Of a DNA stretch of 64,000 nucleotides, positions 48,771-60,959 are shown piece by piece (the first letter of the stretch is position 1; the number at the start of each line of letters is the position of its first letter). The notes under the pieces were generated by a model. The model was not told the DNA's origin. It did no database searches and saw only the letters and a list, made by a program, of their open reading frames with translations. The DNA comes from Strigamia acuminata (taxonomy: Eukaryota; Arthropoda; Chilopoda; Geophilomorpha; Linotaeniidae). The translations under genes and the position numbers were made by a program. The stretch spans positions 62,001 to 126,000 of the forward strand of contig CASHSZ010000057.1 in NCBI GenBank assembly GCA_949358305.1, given 5' to 3'.

Positions 48771-50470
48771 CATTTTGGATGAAAAACGGCCCTTTTGGAT
48801 GAAAAACGGCCATTTTGGATGAAAAACGGCTAAAAATGACCATTTTTCTATGAAAAATGGCTAAAAATGGCTAAAAATGGCCATTTGATTGAATGACAAC
48901 GCCAAAAAACGCCCAAGAACGCCCGCAAATGCCTAAAAATGCCTAAAAACGCCCCAAAACGCAAAATGACAATGCAACTTGAGGCAAAAAACATGAGAAC
49001 ACAATTGTAAACGTTACAAAAGTTGAAACAAAAATAAACAATTAATGTTTTGCCTCGAGTTGCACGATTTTCAGGCGTTTTGGAGTATTTTTTGGCGTTC
49101 TCAGGCGTACTCGCGCGTACACGTCACTGCCGAGTAAAAAAAAATACTTATTTCTTCAAGAGTTAAAAAGGAAGTAACCCTAATCAGGAAAAAAAATGCA
49201 AAAACAATGGCTTGCCTCGAACAAACGCCAGAAGTGAGGCGAGATGTTGTTTGCTTTATTTATTAAATCAAATTAGGCGTTGCTAATTCACCTGTATCTC
49301 TTAGTTCGACGTAAGAACACGCGCTTTTTTTAAAATGAAAGCCCAAGTTGGGTTTCATAAACGTACCGTATTGCCTTGAATAAAAGCCGGGGTGTTTATT
49401 AATTTTTAAGACCAGAAACGAGGCGAGATCACGACTCAAGATTAAGCGAGAAGAAATAAACGTGTTTCTTCTAAAGGAAGTAACCCTAATCAGGAAAAAC
49501 TTACATAAACAATGGTTTGCCTTGAATAAACGCCGGGGCGTTTATAAATTTTCAAGACGGGAGGCAAGGTGAGATGATGATGCGGTGCGACGCGAATAAA
49601 AGCCCAAGTTGGGTGTTGCCTCGAATAAACGCCGGGGCGTTTATTAATTTTCAAAACCGGAAATGAGGCGAGATCAAAACGCCATTGAAACGTTACATTT
49701 TAATAACGTTTCAACGATAAAAACGGCCATTTTTGATTAAAAAAACGACTAAAAATGGCCATTTTACTATAAAAACGGTGAAAAAAAAACATTTTTACTC
49801 TGAAAAATGGCTAAAAATGGCCATTTTGACGAAAAACGGCCATTTTTACTACGGAAAATGCTAAAATTGGCCACTTGAGTGAGTGACAACGCCAAAAAAC
49901 GCCTGCGAACGCCTGCGAACACATAAAAACACTCCAAAACGCCAGATGACAATGCAACTTGAGGCAAAAAACATGAGAACACAATTTTAAACGTCACAAA
50001 AGTTGAAATAAAGATGAAAAATTAATGTTTTGCCTCGAGTTGCGCGATTTTCAGGCGTTTTTGAGCGTTTTTTAGCATTTTTTGGCGTTCTCAGGCGTGC
50101 TCGTGTGTACACGTCACTGCCGAAGAAAAAAACAAACTTATTTCTTTTAGTTAAAATGTATTTCAAGCTTTAACAGGGGTTTAAACAGAAAATGACATCA
50201 TTTTTAGTTTAAAATTGAAGTAAAACACAAAATATTTTAGTTTTTGAATGCAACTGATCCACGTTATGTCAAATGTTTCCATTACTTCTTGAAAGCCAAA
50301 AAATTTGAAAATTTAGCTAATTTCAGCATGTATTTGTAGCTAGTTTTGATTTGAATACACACTGTAATGTTTTGCCTCGAGTTGCGCGATTTTCAGGCGT
50401 TTTGGGACGTTTTGGAGCAAAAAAAACAAACTTAATTCTTCAAGAGTTAAAAAGGAAGTAATCCTAATCA
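48771..50470. repeat. Second cluster of GGCCATTTT / GCCTCGAGTTG / AATAAACGCC elements
   Basis: Diverged, partly shuffled copies of the same short families as at 46271-48020. Examples are GGATGAAAAACGGCCATTTT near 48800, GCCTCGAATAAACGCCGGGG near 49619, and TTGCCTCGAGTTGCGCGATT near 50030 and 50370. No gene. Confidence 0.7.
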
Positions 50471-51541
50471 GGAAAAGCCCACAAAAAACAATGCAAGATC
50501 ACGCGGTACGACGCACGGACTCCCAGCGCACGGAATGCACGGACTTTCTGTGGACTTCCCGTGCACGGAAGACCGGCGCGGACATTTCCATTGGAGACCA
50601 GCGCAGAATTACCTACAGGCAATTCCGAATCAAAGGCTTCTTTATGGTTTATACATTACTTTGCAGTAGGTATGCCTGGCCTTGATTTGAAAGTGCAGTA
50701 AATTCTGCTGAATGCAGTGTTTTAAACTCGCAGCAATTGCGATGGTGCCAACTATTGGAAAATAAATTTAAAATGTAAAACCAAAGAATTTGTAAAAAAA
50801 ATTTGTTTTAATCAATTGCAATAATGATATTCTACTTAATTGTTGGATTATGAAACGTGAAACCAATCCCATGATTAGGAAATATAAATTTTATTAAATT
50901 CATCGTGTATCTCACATCTCACATTCACTGCCATTTACTTAGTGTCATCCAAAAATCAGGTTTTATCAAATCCTGAGGTTATTCTAGTACGTCTTAACTG
51001 CCCGGCAGGTCGCGCAACCTGTGGAGCAACAATTGATGTAAATAGTGCAAGCAGCACGCACGGGAAAGTGCGCACTGATGGGTCCATGCCAGTGCAAGTA
51101 CATTGGGTAATGTATTATTGCGAGCGCGCGTGTTTTCACACGATTACAATGTGCTGATTAAACCAACAGCATTATAGAAGCATTATAGACTGATTATATT
51201 GTATAATTTTTATTTTAACAAAACCCTGAATTTCATTTCTAATCGGTTTTTTTTTTTATTGACGCGCACAGAAGCGTTGTAGCATGTTCACACAATGTGG
51301 AATTTGCAAATTTGAGAAAGCGGCTTTCCCAAGGTTGATAAAACGCGCGCGATCGTGCGGAATATACAAATAAGTGAAATCCGCAAAATCAGCCATGAGA
51401 CTGCGAACAGGGGGTCAAGGTATAGGCCGCCGTAATGTTAAAAATAGGGTCCCTTTCGCACTCCGAGAAATCCGCATGCGCGCCATAAGGTTAAGCTCTC
51501 CAGACGGGCGTGGCGGACGCGTCGGCGCGCCGCTAAAAACA
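50471..51541. other. Non-coding spacer before copy B
   Basis: A GC-rich stretch with repeated GCACGGA words (50500-50580) is followed by AT-rich DNA and, at 51330-51541, CpG-rich DNA ending CGCGCCGCTAAAAACATA. The small frames here have no recognisable features. Confidence 0.5.
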
Positions 51542-51893
51542 TATCCTTTTCGCGGATTGGCTTCCGCGAAATCCGCATTTCGGGGGCGACTATTCTGGGG
51601 ATTCCGGGTGGACCAAACTTTTCCGGAAAACATCCGGGGTGGTGTTGGGAGTGTCAATAGACTGTTTTGTGTCAAGGTTGTCAATTTTCATGTGAGTATT
51701 GGAAGGTTCATTTCTGCACATTCTCATGTATTTTTTTTCACAGGAGCGACAAGGAGCGATGAAGCGGGATCGAGCGAGAGTGGGTAAAATAAACTGGTTT
51801 ACGTCTCCAATGCGCGTTCAAGATGGAATACGAACTCGGAATCGACTCCAACACGCGTTCGCGTGACATACGGACGCATTCACGACCCAGATC
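51542..51893 (+). repeat. L-repeat copy B1
   Basis: Virtually identical to 33299-33650, including the 52-bp intron-like segment. Confidence 0.85.
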
Positions 51894-51903
51894 AAAAAAT
51901 GAT

Positions 51904-53735
51904 CTCGTATTCGACTCGTTTTCGAGTCGAATGCAAATTTTGCCCTTCTTCGACGCGAAATCGTATTCGACTCGTTTTCGAGTCGAATGCGAAATCGTAT
52001 TCGACTCGTTTTCGAGTCGAATGCGAGTTTTGCCCTTCTTCAACGCGAAATCGTATTCGACTCGTTTTCGAGTCGAATGCGAATTTTGCCCTTTCTCAAC
52101 GCGAAATCGTATTCGACTCGTTTTCGAGTCGAATGCGAGTTTTGCCCTTCTTCAACGCGAAATCGTATTCGACTCGTTTTCGAGTCGAATGCGAATTTTG
52201 CCCTTCTTCGACGCGAAATCGTATTCGACTCGTTTTCGAGTCGAATGCGAAATCGTATTCGACTCGTTTTCGAGTCGAATGCGAGTTTTGCCCTTCTTCA
52301 ACGCGAAATCGTATTCGACTCGTTTTCGAGTCGAATGCGAATTTTGCCCTTTCTCAACGCGAAATCGTATTCGACTCGTTTTCGAGTCGAATGCGAGTTT
52401 TGCCCTTCTTCAACGCGAAATCGTATTCGACTCGTTTTCGAGTCGAATGCGAATTTTGCCCTTCTTCAACGCGAAATCGTATTCGACTCGTTTTCGAGTC
52501 GAATGCGAATTCGTATTCGACTCGTTTTCGAGTCGAATGCGAATTTTGCCCTTCTTCAACGCGAAATCGTATTCGATTCGCTTTCGAATCGTATACGAGA
52601 TGGTCGATTTTTGTTTCCCGGACTTTGATTTGTATTCGAGTTGTTACGAGTTCGTATTTTGATCGTATTCGTATTCGAATCGAATTCGAATCGTATTCGA
52701 ATCGAATACGAATCGAATTCGAGTCGTATTCGAGATGGTCGATGATTTCCACTCGCTCGTATACGCGTTGTATACGAGCTCGTATTTTGATCGTAATCGT
52801 AAACGAATCGTTTACAAGTCGTATACAAGTCGTATACGACGTGTATACACCTCGTATACGAACGAAGTTTGTGAAAACACAATTTCCAAATAAGACGTAT
52901 GTGACTACTATGTGTTTTCATGTCGTAGTAAGTATCCGGTGGATTTTCCAAACTTCGTTCGTATACGAGGTGTATACACGTCGTATACAACTTGTATACG
53001 ACTTGTAAACGATTCGTTTACGATTACGATCAAAATACGAGCTCGTATACAACGCGTATACGAGCGAGTGGAAATCATCGACCATCTCGAATGCGACTCG
53101 AATACAATTCGAATACATCTCGAATACATCTCGAATACGAGTCGTACGAGTCAAAGTCCGGGAACGGGTCATCGACTATCTCGTATTCGACTCGAAAACG
53201 AGTCGAATACGATTTCGCGTTGAAGAAGGGCAAAACTCGTATTTGACTCGAAAACGAGTCGAATACGATTTCGCGTTGAAGAAGGGCAAAACTCGTATTC
53301 GACTCGAAAACGAGTCGAATACGATTTCGCGTTGAAGAAGGGCAAAACTCGTACTCGACTCGAAAACGAGTCGAATACGATTTCGCGTTGAAGAAGGGCA
53401 AAATTCGTACTCGACTCGAAAACGAGTCGAATACGATTTCGCGTTGAAGAAGGACAAAATTCGCATTCGACTCGAAAACGAGTCGAATACGAATTCGCAT
53501 TCGACTCGAAAACGAGTCGAATACGATTTCGCGTTGAAGAAGGGCAAAATTCGCATTCGACTCGAAAACGAGTCGAATACGATTTCGCGTTGAAGAAGGG
53601 CAAAATTCGTACTCGACTAGAAAGCGAGTCGAATACGATTTCGCGTTGAAGAAGGGCAAAATTCGTACTCGACTAGAAAGCGAGTCGAATACGATTTCGC
53701 GTTGAAAAAGGGAAAAACTCGTACGCGATTCAGTG
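51904..53735. repeat. Large palindrome of 56-bp hairpin repeats (copy B)
   Basis: The left half and core (to about 53160) match copy A essentially base for base. The right half (53180-53735) differs in unit order and carries variants not seen in A (TCGTACTCGACT, TAGAAAGCGAG, and a unit without the 26-bp spacer near 53490). Confidence 0.92.
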
Positions 53736-53804
53736 AAACTAAATTTACATGTGCGCGTTGACGCGCGCGATTCGTGTGTTCTACGTGAGTAAATAGAGTG
53801 CGCG

Positions 53805-54014
53805 TCACATATGAATACAAAATGTCGACCATGCGTCGCCACGATGCCAGTGGACGAATTCTGCGAATTCGTGCAAACGCAGAAAGTTAAAAATATTCAA
53901 ATTTGACGCCCACGATGACTCGTTCGTAGTAGACGCCTCCACAACTGCTTTTGAAAAGAATTTGATAAATGTTTGGAAATAATATTTAGGATTTTCTTTA
54001 ATCATATCAGGAAA
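53805..54014 (-). pseudogene. Possible captured terminal exon, unidentified protein (copy B)
   Basis: Copy of 35584-35793 with two changes seen by eye, both amino-acid replacing (a Val to Glu in STTNVSSW, and Arg to Cys near the end). Same acceptor site. Confidence 0.3.
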
Positions 54015-54051
54015 CTGAAAACAGAAATAAAGTTTATACATTGGAAATTTT

Positions 54052-54411
54052 TTATCCTTTTCGCGGATTGGCGTCCGCGAAATCCGCATTTCGGGGGAGA
54101 CTATTCTGCGGATTCCGGGTGGACCAAACTCTTCCGAAAAATGTCCGGGGTGGTGTTGGGAGTGTCGATAGACTGTTTTGTGTCAAGGTTGCCAATTTTC
54201 ATGTAAGTATTGGAAGGTTCATTTCTGTGCATTCTCATATATTTTTTTTCACAGGAGCAATGAGGCGCGATAAAGGGGGATCAAGCGAGAGTGAAAAAGA
54301 TAAACTTGTTTACGTCTCAAATGCGCGTTCGCGATGGAATACGAACTTGGAATCGACTCCAATACGCGTTCGCGTCGCATACGAACGCATTTACAACTCG
54401 TTTTCGACTTT
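54052..54411 (+). repeat. L-repeat copy B2
   Basis: Matches 35831-36190 with few differences; same intron-like segment. Confidence 0.85.
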
Positions 54412-54472
54412 GATTAAAAAGGAACAAATATGATTAAAAATCAACAAAAATATACAAAACTTGATAAGAAAT

Positions 54473-55979
54473 GTATAAACATTGATTAGAAATCGACAAA
54501 AATCGACTGAAATCTGACAATAATCGAATAAAATCGGACAATAATCAATTCAGAATGACAAATAACAATTACAATTGGTAAAAATTGACCAAAAATACAG
54601 AAAAATCGATTAAAAACCAGCAAAAACAAACAGAAAACGATTAAATCAATTAAAAATCAACAAATAACCAAAATTGCCCTCAACACACCCCAACAACCTT
54701 CCACCACTCAAATTACACCGGAAAAAAACAAATTCAAACCGAAAAATCAACAAAGAATGCCAAAAAAAATATTGCAAACAAAGAGATAAGATCAATTCTC
54801 GAGGCAAATTCTCACCACAAAACAACGCATCGCCGCCGACATCAACTTTTTAAATTTGAGAAACTCGCGTTTTTACGTGTACCGGTGCAGTACCGGGACC
54901 GCGGTACTTGTACTGCGGTATACATTTAAGTGTACAGTGCACAACACTACTGTTTATTTTTAATGATCCAATAAATAAAATTTGAAACAAAGTTGAGTGG
55001 AATTGTACGTTTCTCGTATATTAAAGTTTTTATTTTTTAATTTTTTTTGTTCCATACTAGAATGGCGATTCGATACTTTTGTAGCTCGAATTCACTGATA
55101 TAAACGTGGTCGGTTTTCATCACGCGTCAATGCGCTCGTGCAATAGTATAGGCGCGCATGGCTTGATGCGCACAAAACTTGCAAAACTTGCACGGAATTT
55201 GGTCAATTTTTGACAAATTTCAGCAGATTTTTGCCTATATTTGACAAATTTCCACTGATTTTTGACAATATTTGACCCAACAACTGCGCCACGTTCCAGG
55301 CGCCGGTTTAGGCATTTTAGACCCGTTTTAGACCGTTTTAGATGGCGAAAACGTTCTCTCCATCATTTTCTACCCCTGGGTGAGGTTTTCAGCGTTCATG
55401 ATTGATGAAAAAGCTGTTTTCTAACTAGCTGTCCCATTGCTAGTTTTGGCGTCAGGTTTTAGCAACCTTCCGATCCGACTCTGTCGTCTGCACGACCTCC
55501 AAGACTGTTTTAGGGTTAATTTGAGTCAAATAATTCATTCTGGGGGTTGTTTTGGGTTTTTTACAAGTGTGTTTTTGTAGTTTTTATTGGTTTCAAACAT
55601 TGTCAATTCTTTATACAAGTGTAACTTTCATTTCTCTGTATTTTGAGAACTTTGCATTGCAGCAAAGTTCATTTCTTGCCCCTTAATTATTGTGTAATTG
55701 TTGGTTTTGAAGCCCGTTTTTTAACAATAACTTTATTTGAAGTGCCTATTGTTTCAGGCACGTGCTTCCACGTGCCTTTTATTGTTGAGCAATTTCTTGG
55801 GCAGTTGCGCTCCTGTTGCTAGCATTGCCGCGCGTTCTCCGCGCGCGTACTCGCGTTTCGCATCACACACATTCGGATTCGATGGCCTATCGCGGCGGCA
55901 CATTGTGTGGCATAGCGCGGCACGTTGCAATTGCTAATGCTACGGTCGACGGCGATTCGCATGCGCTATCCGCTGCATC
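54473..55979 (+). repeat. AT-rich spacer and internally deleted fold-back arm unit (copy B)
   Basis: Equivalent to 37077-38960 of copy A without the solo LTR. Around 55198-55240 several hundred bases of the TTTGACAAATTTC sub-repeat block and the GCGCGTGCACACGCATGG stretch are missing relative to 37826-38240, consistent with deletion between sub-repeats. Confidence 0.82.
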
Positions 55980-57741
55980 AAACCCCAAATACCGATAAAA
56001 AATCGCTGAAAACACTAATCCCGACCCAAAAACCGCCAAAATTACCCTCAACACACGCAACAACCTTCCACCACTTAAATTACACCGGAAAAAAACAATT
56101 TCAAACCGAAAAATCAACAAAAAAGGCCAAAAAAATATTGCAAACAAAGAGAAAAGATCAATTATCGAGGCAAATCCCCACCACAAAACAACGCATCGCC
56201 GGTATACACTTAAGCGTACAGTGCACAACACTACTGTTTATTTTCAATGATCCAATAAATAAAATTTGAAACAAAGTTGAGTGGAATTGTACGTTTCTTG
56301 TATATTAAAGTTTTTATTTTGTTTGTTTACACTTAATTTTTTTTTTCCATCATAGAATGGCGACTCGATACTTTTGTAGCTCGAATTCACTTCGTAAACG
56401 TGGTCGGTGTTCATCACGCGTCAATGCGCTCGTGCAATAGTATAGGCGCGCATACAATTTGATGCGCGCAAAACTTGCAAAACTTGCACGGAATTTGGGC
56501 AATTTTTGACAAATTTCAGCAGATTTTTGCCTGTATTTGACAAATTTCAGAAGATTTTTGCCTATATTTGACAAATTTCAGAAGATTTCCTCAATCCTCA
56601 AACATTTGCTGAAATTTCTCATAAAATTTCTAAAATTAATTGAAATTTGTCTGAAATTTGTCTGGAATTTGTCAAATATTGTCAAAAATCCGTGGAAATT
56701 TGTCAAATACTGGCAAAAATCCATGTAAATTTGTCAAAAATTGCCATAATTCGGTGCAAATTGTGTTAGATATTGGAAAAATTTATTTTAACGCTTCCAA
56801 CGCGCCAGTAAATCGCGCGTGCACACGCATGGATTTTTCGTCATAGTTGGATGCGCGCAAACCTCACGTAACTTGCGCCAAAATTTGGCAATTTTTGACA
56901 AATTTCAGCAGATTTTTGCCAGTATTTGACAAATTTCCACTGATTTTTGACAATATTTGACCCAACAACTGCGCCACGTTCCAGGCGCCGGTTTAGGCAT
57001 TTTAGACCCGTTTTAGACCGTTTTAGATGGCGAAAACGTTCTCTCCATCATTTTCTACCCCTGGGTGAGGTTTTCAGCGTTCATGATTGATGAAAAAGCT
57101 GTTTTCTAACTAGCTGTCCCATTGCTAGTTTTGGCGTCAGGTTTTAGCAACCTTCCGATCCGACTCTGTCGTCTGCACGACCTCCAAGACTGTTTTAGGG
57201 TTAATTTGAGTCAAATAATTCATTCTGGGGGTTGTTTTGGGTTTTTTACAAGTGTGTTTTTGTAGTTTTTATTGGTTTCAAACATTGTCAATTCTTTATA
57301 CAAGTGTAACTTTCATTTCTCTGTATTTTGAGAACTTTGCATTGCAGCAAAGTTCATTTCTTGCCCCTTAATTATTGTGTAATTGTTGGTTTTCAAGCCC
57401 GTTTTTTAACAATAACTTTATTTGAAGTGCCTATTGTTTCAGGCACGTGCTTCCACGTGCCTTTTATTGTTGAGCAATTTCTTGGGCAGTTGCGCTCCTG
57501 TTGCTAGCATTGCCGCGCGTTCTCCGCGCGTGTACTCGCGCGTTTCGCATCACACACATTCGGGTTCGATGGCCTATCGCGGCGGCACATTGTGTGGCAT
57601 AGCGCGGCACGTTGCAATTACGTGACGTGGCACGTTGCTGTTACGTGACGCGATAGCCAGTATTTAAGCAGGGGATTCCATCATCGTTTACACAAATGCG
57701 CATTGCAACGTGGAGGCGCATTCGAGTCCTTTTCCCAAGCG
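55980..57741 (+). repeat. Fold-back arm unit, plus orientation (copy B)
   Basis: Full-length arm unit, complement of 58560-60313; it opens with GATAAAAAATCGCTGAAAAC and ends at CCTTTTCCCAAGCG. Confidence 0.88.
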
Positions 57742-58559
57742 AAATCGTATTCGATTCGCTTTCGAATCGAATACGAGTTTTGTCCTTTTTCAACGCGAAA
57801 TCGTATTCGATTCGCTTTCGAATCGTATACGAGATGGTCGATGATTTTTGTTTCCCGGACTTTGATTCGTATTCGAGTTGTTACGAGTTCGTATTTTGAT
57901 CGTATTCGTATTCGAATCGAATTCGAATCGTATTCGAATCGAATACGAATCGAATTCGAGTCGTATTCGAGATGGTCGATGATTTCCACTCGCTCGTATA
58001 CGCGTTGTATACGAGCTCGTATTTTGATCGTAATCGTAAACGAATCGTTTACAAGTCGTATACAAGTTGTATACGACGTGTATACACCTCGTATACGAAC
58101 GAAGTTTGGAAAATCCACCGGATACTTACTACGACATGAAAACACATAGTAGTCACATACGTCTTATTTGGAAATTGTGTTTTCACAAACTTCGTTCGTA
58201 TACGAGGTGTATACACGTCGTATACAACTTGTATACGACTTGTAAACGATTTGTTTACGATTACGATCAAAATACGAGCTCGTATACAACGCGTATACGA
58301 GCGAGTGGAAATCATCGACCATCTCGAATACGACTCGAATTCGATTCGTATTCGATTCGAATACGATTCGAATTCGATTCGAATACGAATACGATCAAAA
58401 TACGAACTCGTAACAACTCGAATACGAATCAAAGTCCGGGAAACAAAAATCATCGACCATCTCGTATACGATTCGAAAGCGAATCGAATACGATTTCGCG
58501 TTGAAAAAGGACAAAACTCGTATTCGATTCGAAAGCGAATCGAATACGATTTCGCTTGG
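57742..58559. repeat. Fold-back centre with minimal hairpin content and inverted core spacer (copy B)
   Basis: Only about two hairpin units remain on each side (GATTCGCTTTCGAATC type), around nested TCGTATACGAG palindromes. The core spacer at about 58101-58195 is inverted relative to the other four copies in the window. Confidence 0.9.
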
Positions 58560-60313
58560 GAAAAGGACTCGAATGCGCCTCCACGTTGCAATGCGCATTT
58601 GTGTAAACGATGATGGAATCCCCTGCTTAAATACTGGCTATCGCGTCACGTAACAGCAACGTGCCACGTCACGTAATTGCAACGTGCCGCGCTATGCCAC
58701 ACAATGTGCCGCCGCGATAGGCCATCGAACCCGAATGTGTGTGATGCGAAACGCGCGAGTACACGCGCGGAGAACGCGCGGCAATGCTAGCAACAGGAGC
58801 GCAACTGCCCAAGAAATTGCTCAACAATAAAAGGCACGTGGAAGCACGTGCCTGAAACAATAGGCACTTCAAATAAAGTTATTGTTAAAAAACGGGCTTG
58901 AAAACCAACAATTACACAATAATTAAGGGGCAAGAAATGAACTTTGCTGCAATGCAAAGTTCTCAAAATACAGAGAAATGAAAGTTACACTTGTATAAAG
59001 AATTGACAATGTTTGAAACCAATAAAAACTACAAAAACACACTTGTAAAAAACCCAAAACAACCCCCAGAATGAATTATTTGACTCAAATTAACCCTAAA
59101 ACAGTCTTGGAGGTCGTGCAGACGACAGAGTCGGATCGGAAGGTTGCTAAAACCTGACGCCAAAACTAGCAATGGGACAGCTAGTTAGAAAACAGCTTTT
59201 TCATCAATCATGAACGCTGAAAACCTCACCCAGGGGTAGAAAATGATGGAGAGAACGTTTTCGCCATCTAAAACGGTCTAAAACGGGTCTAAAATGCCTA
59301 AACCGGCGCCTGGAACGTGGCGCAGTTGTTGGGTCAAATATTGTCAAAAATCAGTGGAAATTTGTCAAATACTGGCAAAAATCTGCTGAAATTTGTCAAA
59401 AATTGCCAAATTTTGGCGCAAGTTACGTGAGGTTTGCGCGCATCCAACTATGACGAAAAATCCATGCGTGTGCACGCGCGATTTACTGGCGCGTTGGAAG
59501 CGTTAAAATAAATTTTTCCAATATCTAACACAATTTGCACCGAATTATGGCAATTTTTGACAAATTTACATGGATTTTTGCCAGTATTTGACAAATTTCC
59601 ACGGATTTTTGACAATATTTGACAAATTCCAGACAAATTTCAGACAAATTTCAATTAATTTTAGAAATTTTATGAGAAATTTCAGCAAATGTTTGAGGAT
59701 TGAGGAAATCTTCTGAAATTTGTCAAATATAGGCAAAAATCTTCTGAAATTTGTCAAATACAGGCAAAAATCTGCTGAAATTTGTCAAAAATTGCCCAAA
59801 TTCCGTGCAAGTTTTGCAAGTTTTGCGCGCATCAAATCGTATGCGCGCCTATACTATTGCACGAGCGCATTGACGCGTGATGAACACCGACCACGTTTAC
59901 GAAGTGAATTCGAGCTACAAAAGTATCGAGTCGCCATTCTATGATGGAAAAAAAAAATTAAGTGTAAACAAACAAAATAAAAACTTTAATATACAAGAAA
60001 CGTACAATTCCACTCAACTTTGTTTCAAATTTTATTTATTGGATCATTGAAAATAAACAGTAGTGTTGTGCACTGTACGCTTAAGTGTATACCGGCGATG
60101 CGTTGTTTTGTGGTGGGGATTTGCCTCGATAATTGATCTTTTCTCTTTGTTTGCAATATTTTTTTGGCCTTTTTTGTTGATTTTTCGGTTTGAAATTGTT
60201 TTTTTCCGGTGTAATTTAAGTGGTGGAAGGTTGTTGGCGTGTGTTGAGGGTAATTTTGGCGGTTTTTGGGTCGGGATTAGTGTTTTCTGCGATTTTTTAT
60301 CGGTATTTGGGGT
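58560..60313 (-). repeat. Fold-back arm unit, minus orientation (copy B)
   Basis: Mirror of 55980-57741; the two arms pair over about 1.75 kb. Only one minus-oriented unit is present here, versus two in copy A. Confidence 0.9.
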
Positions 60314-60567
60314 AACGCATGCGAATCGCCGTCGATGCGTCGACCGTAGCAAGTGTGGTTGAAGTGATTTCGTTCATTCGTTATTTTAATGAAAATTAGG
60401 TATTTATTGTGACCACACGAGCACGTAGCAAGTGCGCGCGCAAGTTAAATGTGTAGAGGCCTGTGAGAAAATAAAACGTGCGTGGAAGCGGCGTAAATAT
60501 TCTTTGGTGACTGCCATGGGTTTGTGCTTTGTCGTGGGCGCGATATGTCTGCGATATATATATGCGT

Positions 60568-60959
60568 TAGGGATGAGAACGGGACCAATTTTCGGGTCCC
60601 GACCCGTCCCGGGTCCATTACGTTAGCGTAATACGCGCGTATGATTGCATAATTGAAATAAATCAGTATTAAGCCTAATATTAGGCCTAATAATGCTAAA
60701 ATAAAGTAAAGAAACAACAATATTTTGGTCATACAGTGTAATTTACTTTTAATAATGAGTTTGTTGTTGTTGTTTATTTACTTTATTTTAGCATTATCAG
60801 GCTCAATATTAGGCTTAATAGTGATAAATAACAACTGGAATTAGAAAATTGTCTCCGCCTCGCAGTACGAATTTAGCAACTGTAATCCCGTCCCGTCCCG
60901 TATCCGCATAGGGCAAACATTACCAGTCCAGTCCCTATCCCGGTCTGTTCTTATCCCTA
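60568..60959. mobile_element. hAT-like MITE (copy B)
   Basis: Same 392-bp element as 44605-44996 at the equivalent place; the flanking AT run before the target site is 2 bp longer. Confidence 0.88.

Larger units (their letters stand above)
33299..51541. repeat. Segmental duplication, copy A (about 18.2 kb)
   Basis: The ordered content (L-repeat, hairpin-array palindrome, second L-repeat, AT-rich spacer, fold-back arms and core, hAT-like MITE, AATAAACGCC elements) reappears from 51542 in the same orientation at near-identical sequence. Differences are local: a solo LTR only in A, array length, number of arm units. Copy B follows A immediately, so this is a tandem duplication or an assembly of two alleles/units end to end. 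Confidence 0.85.
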
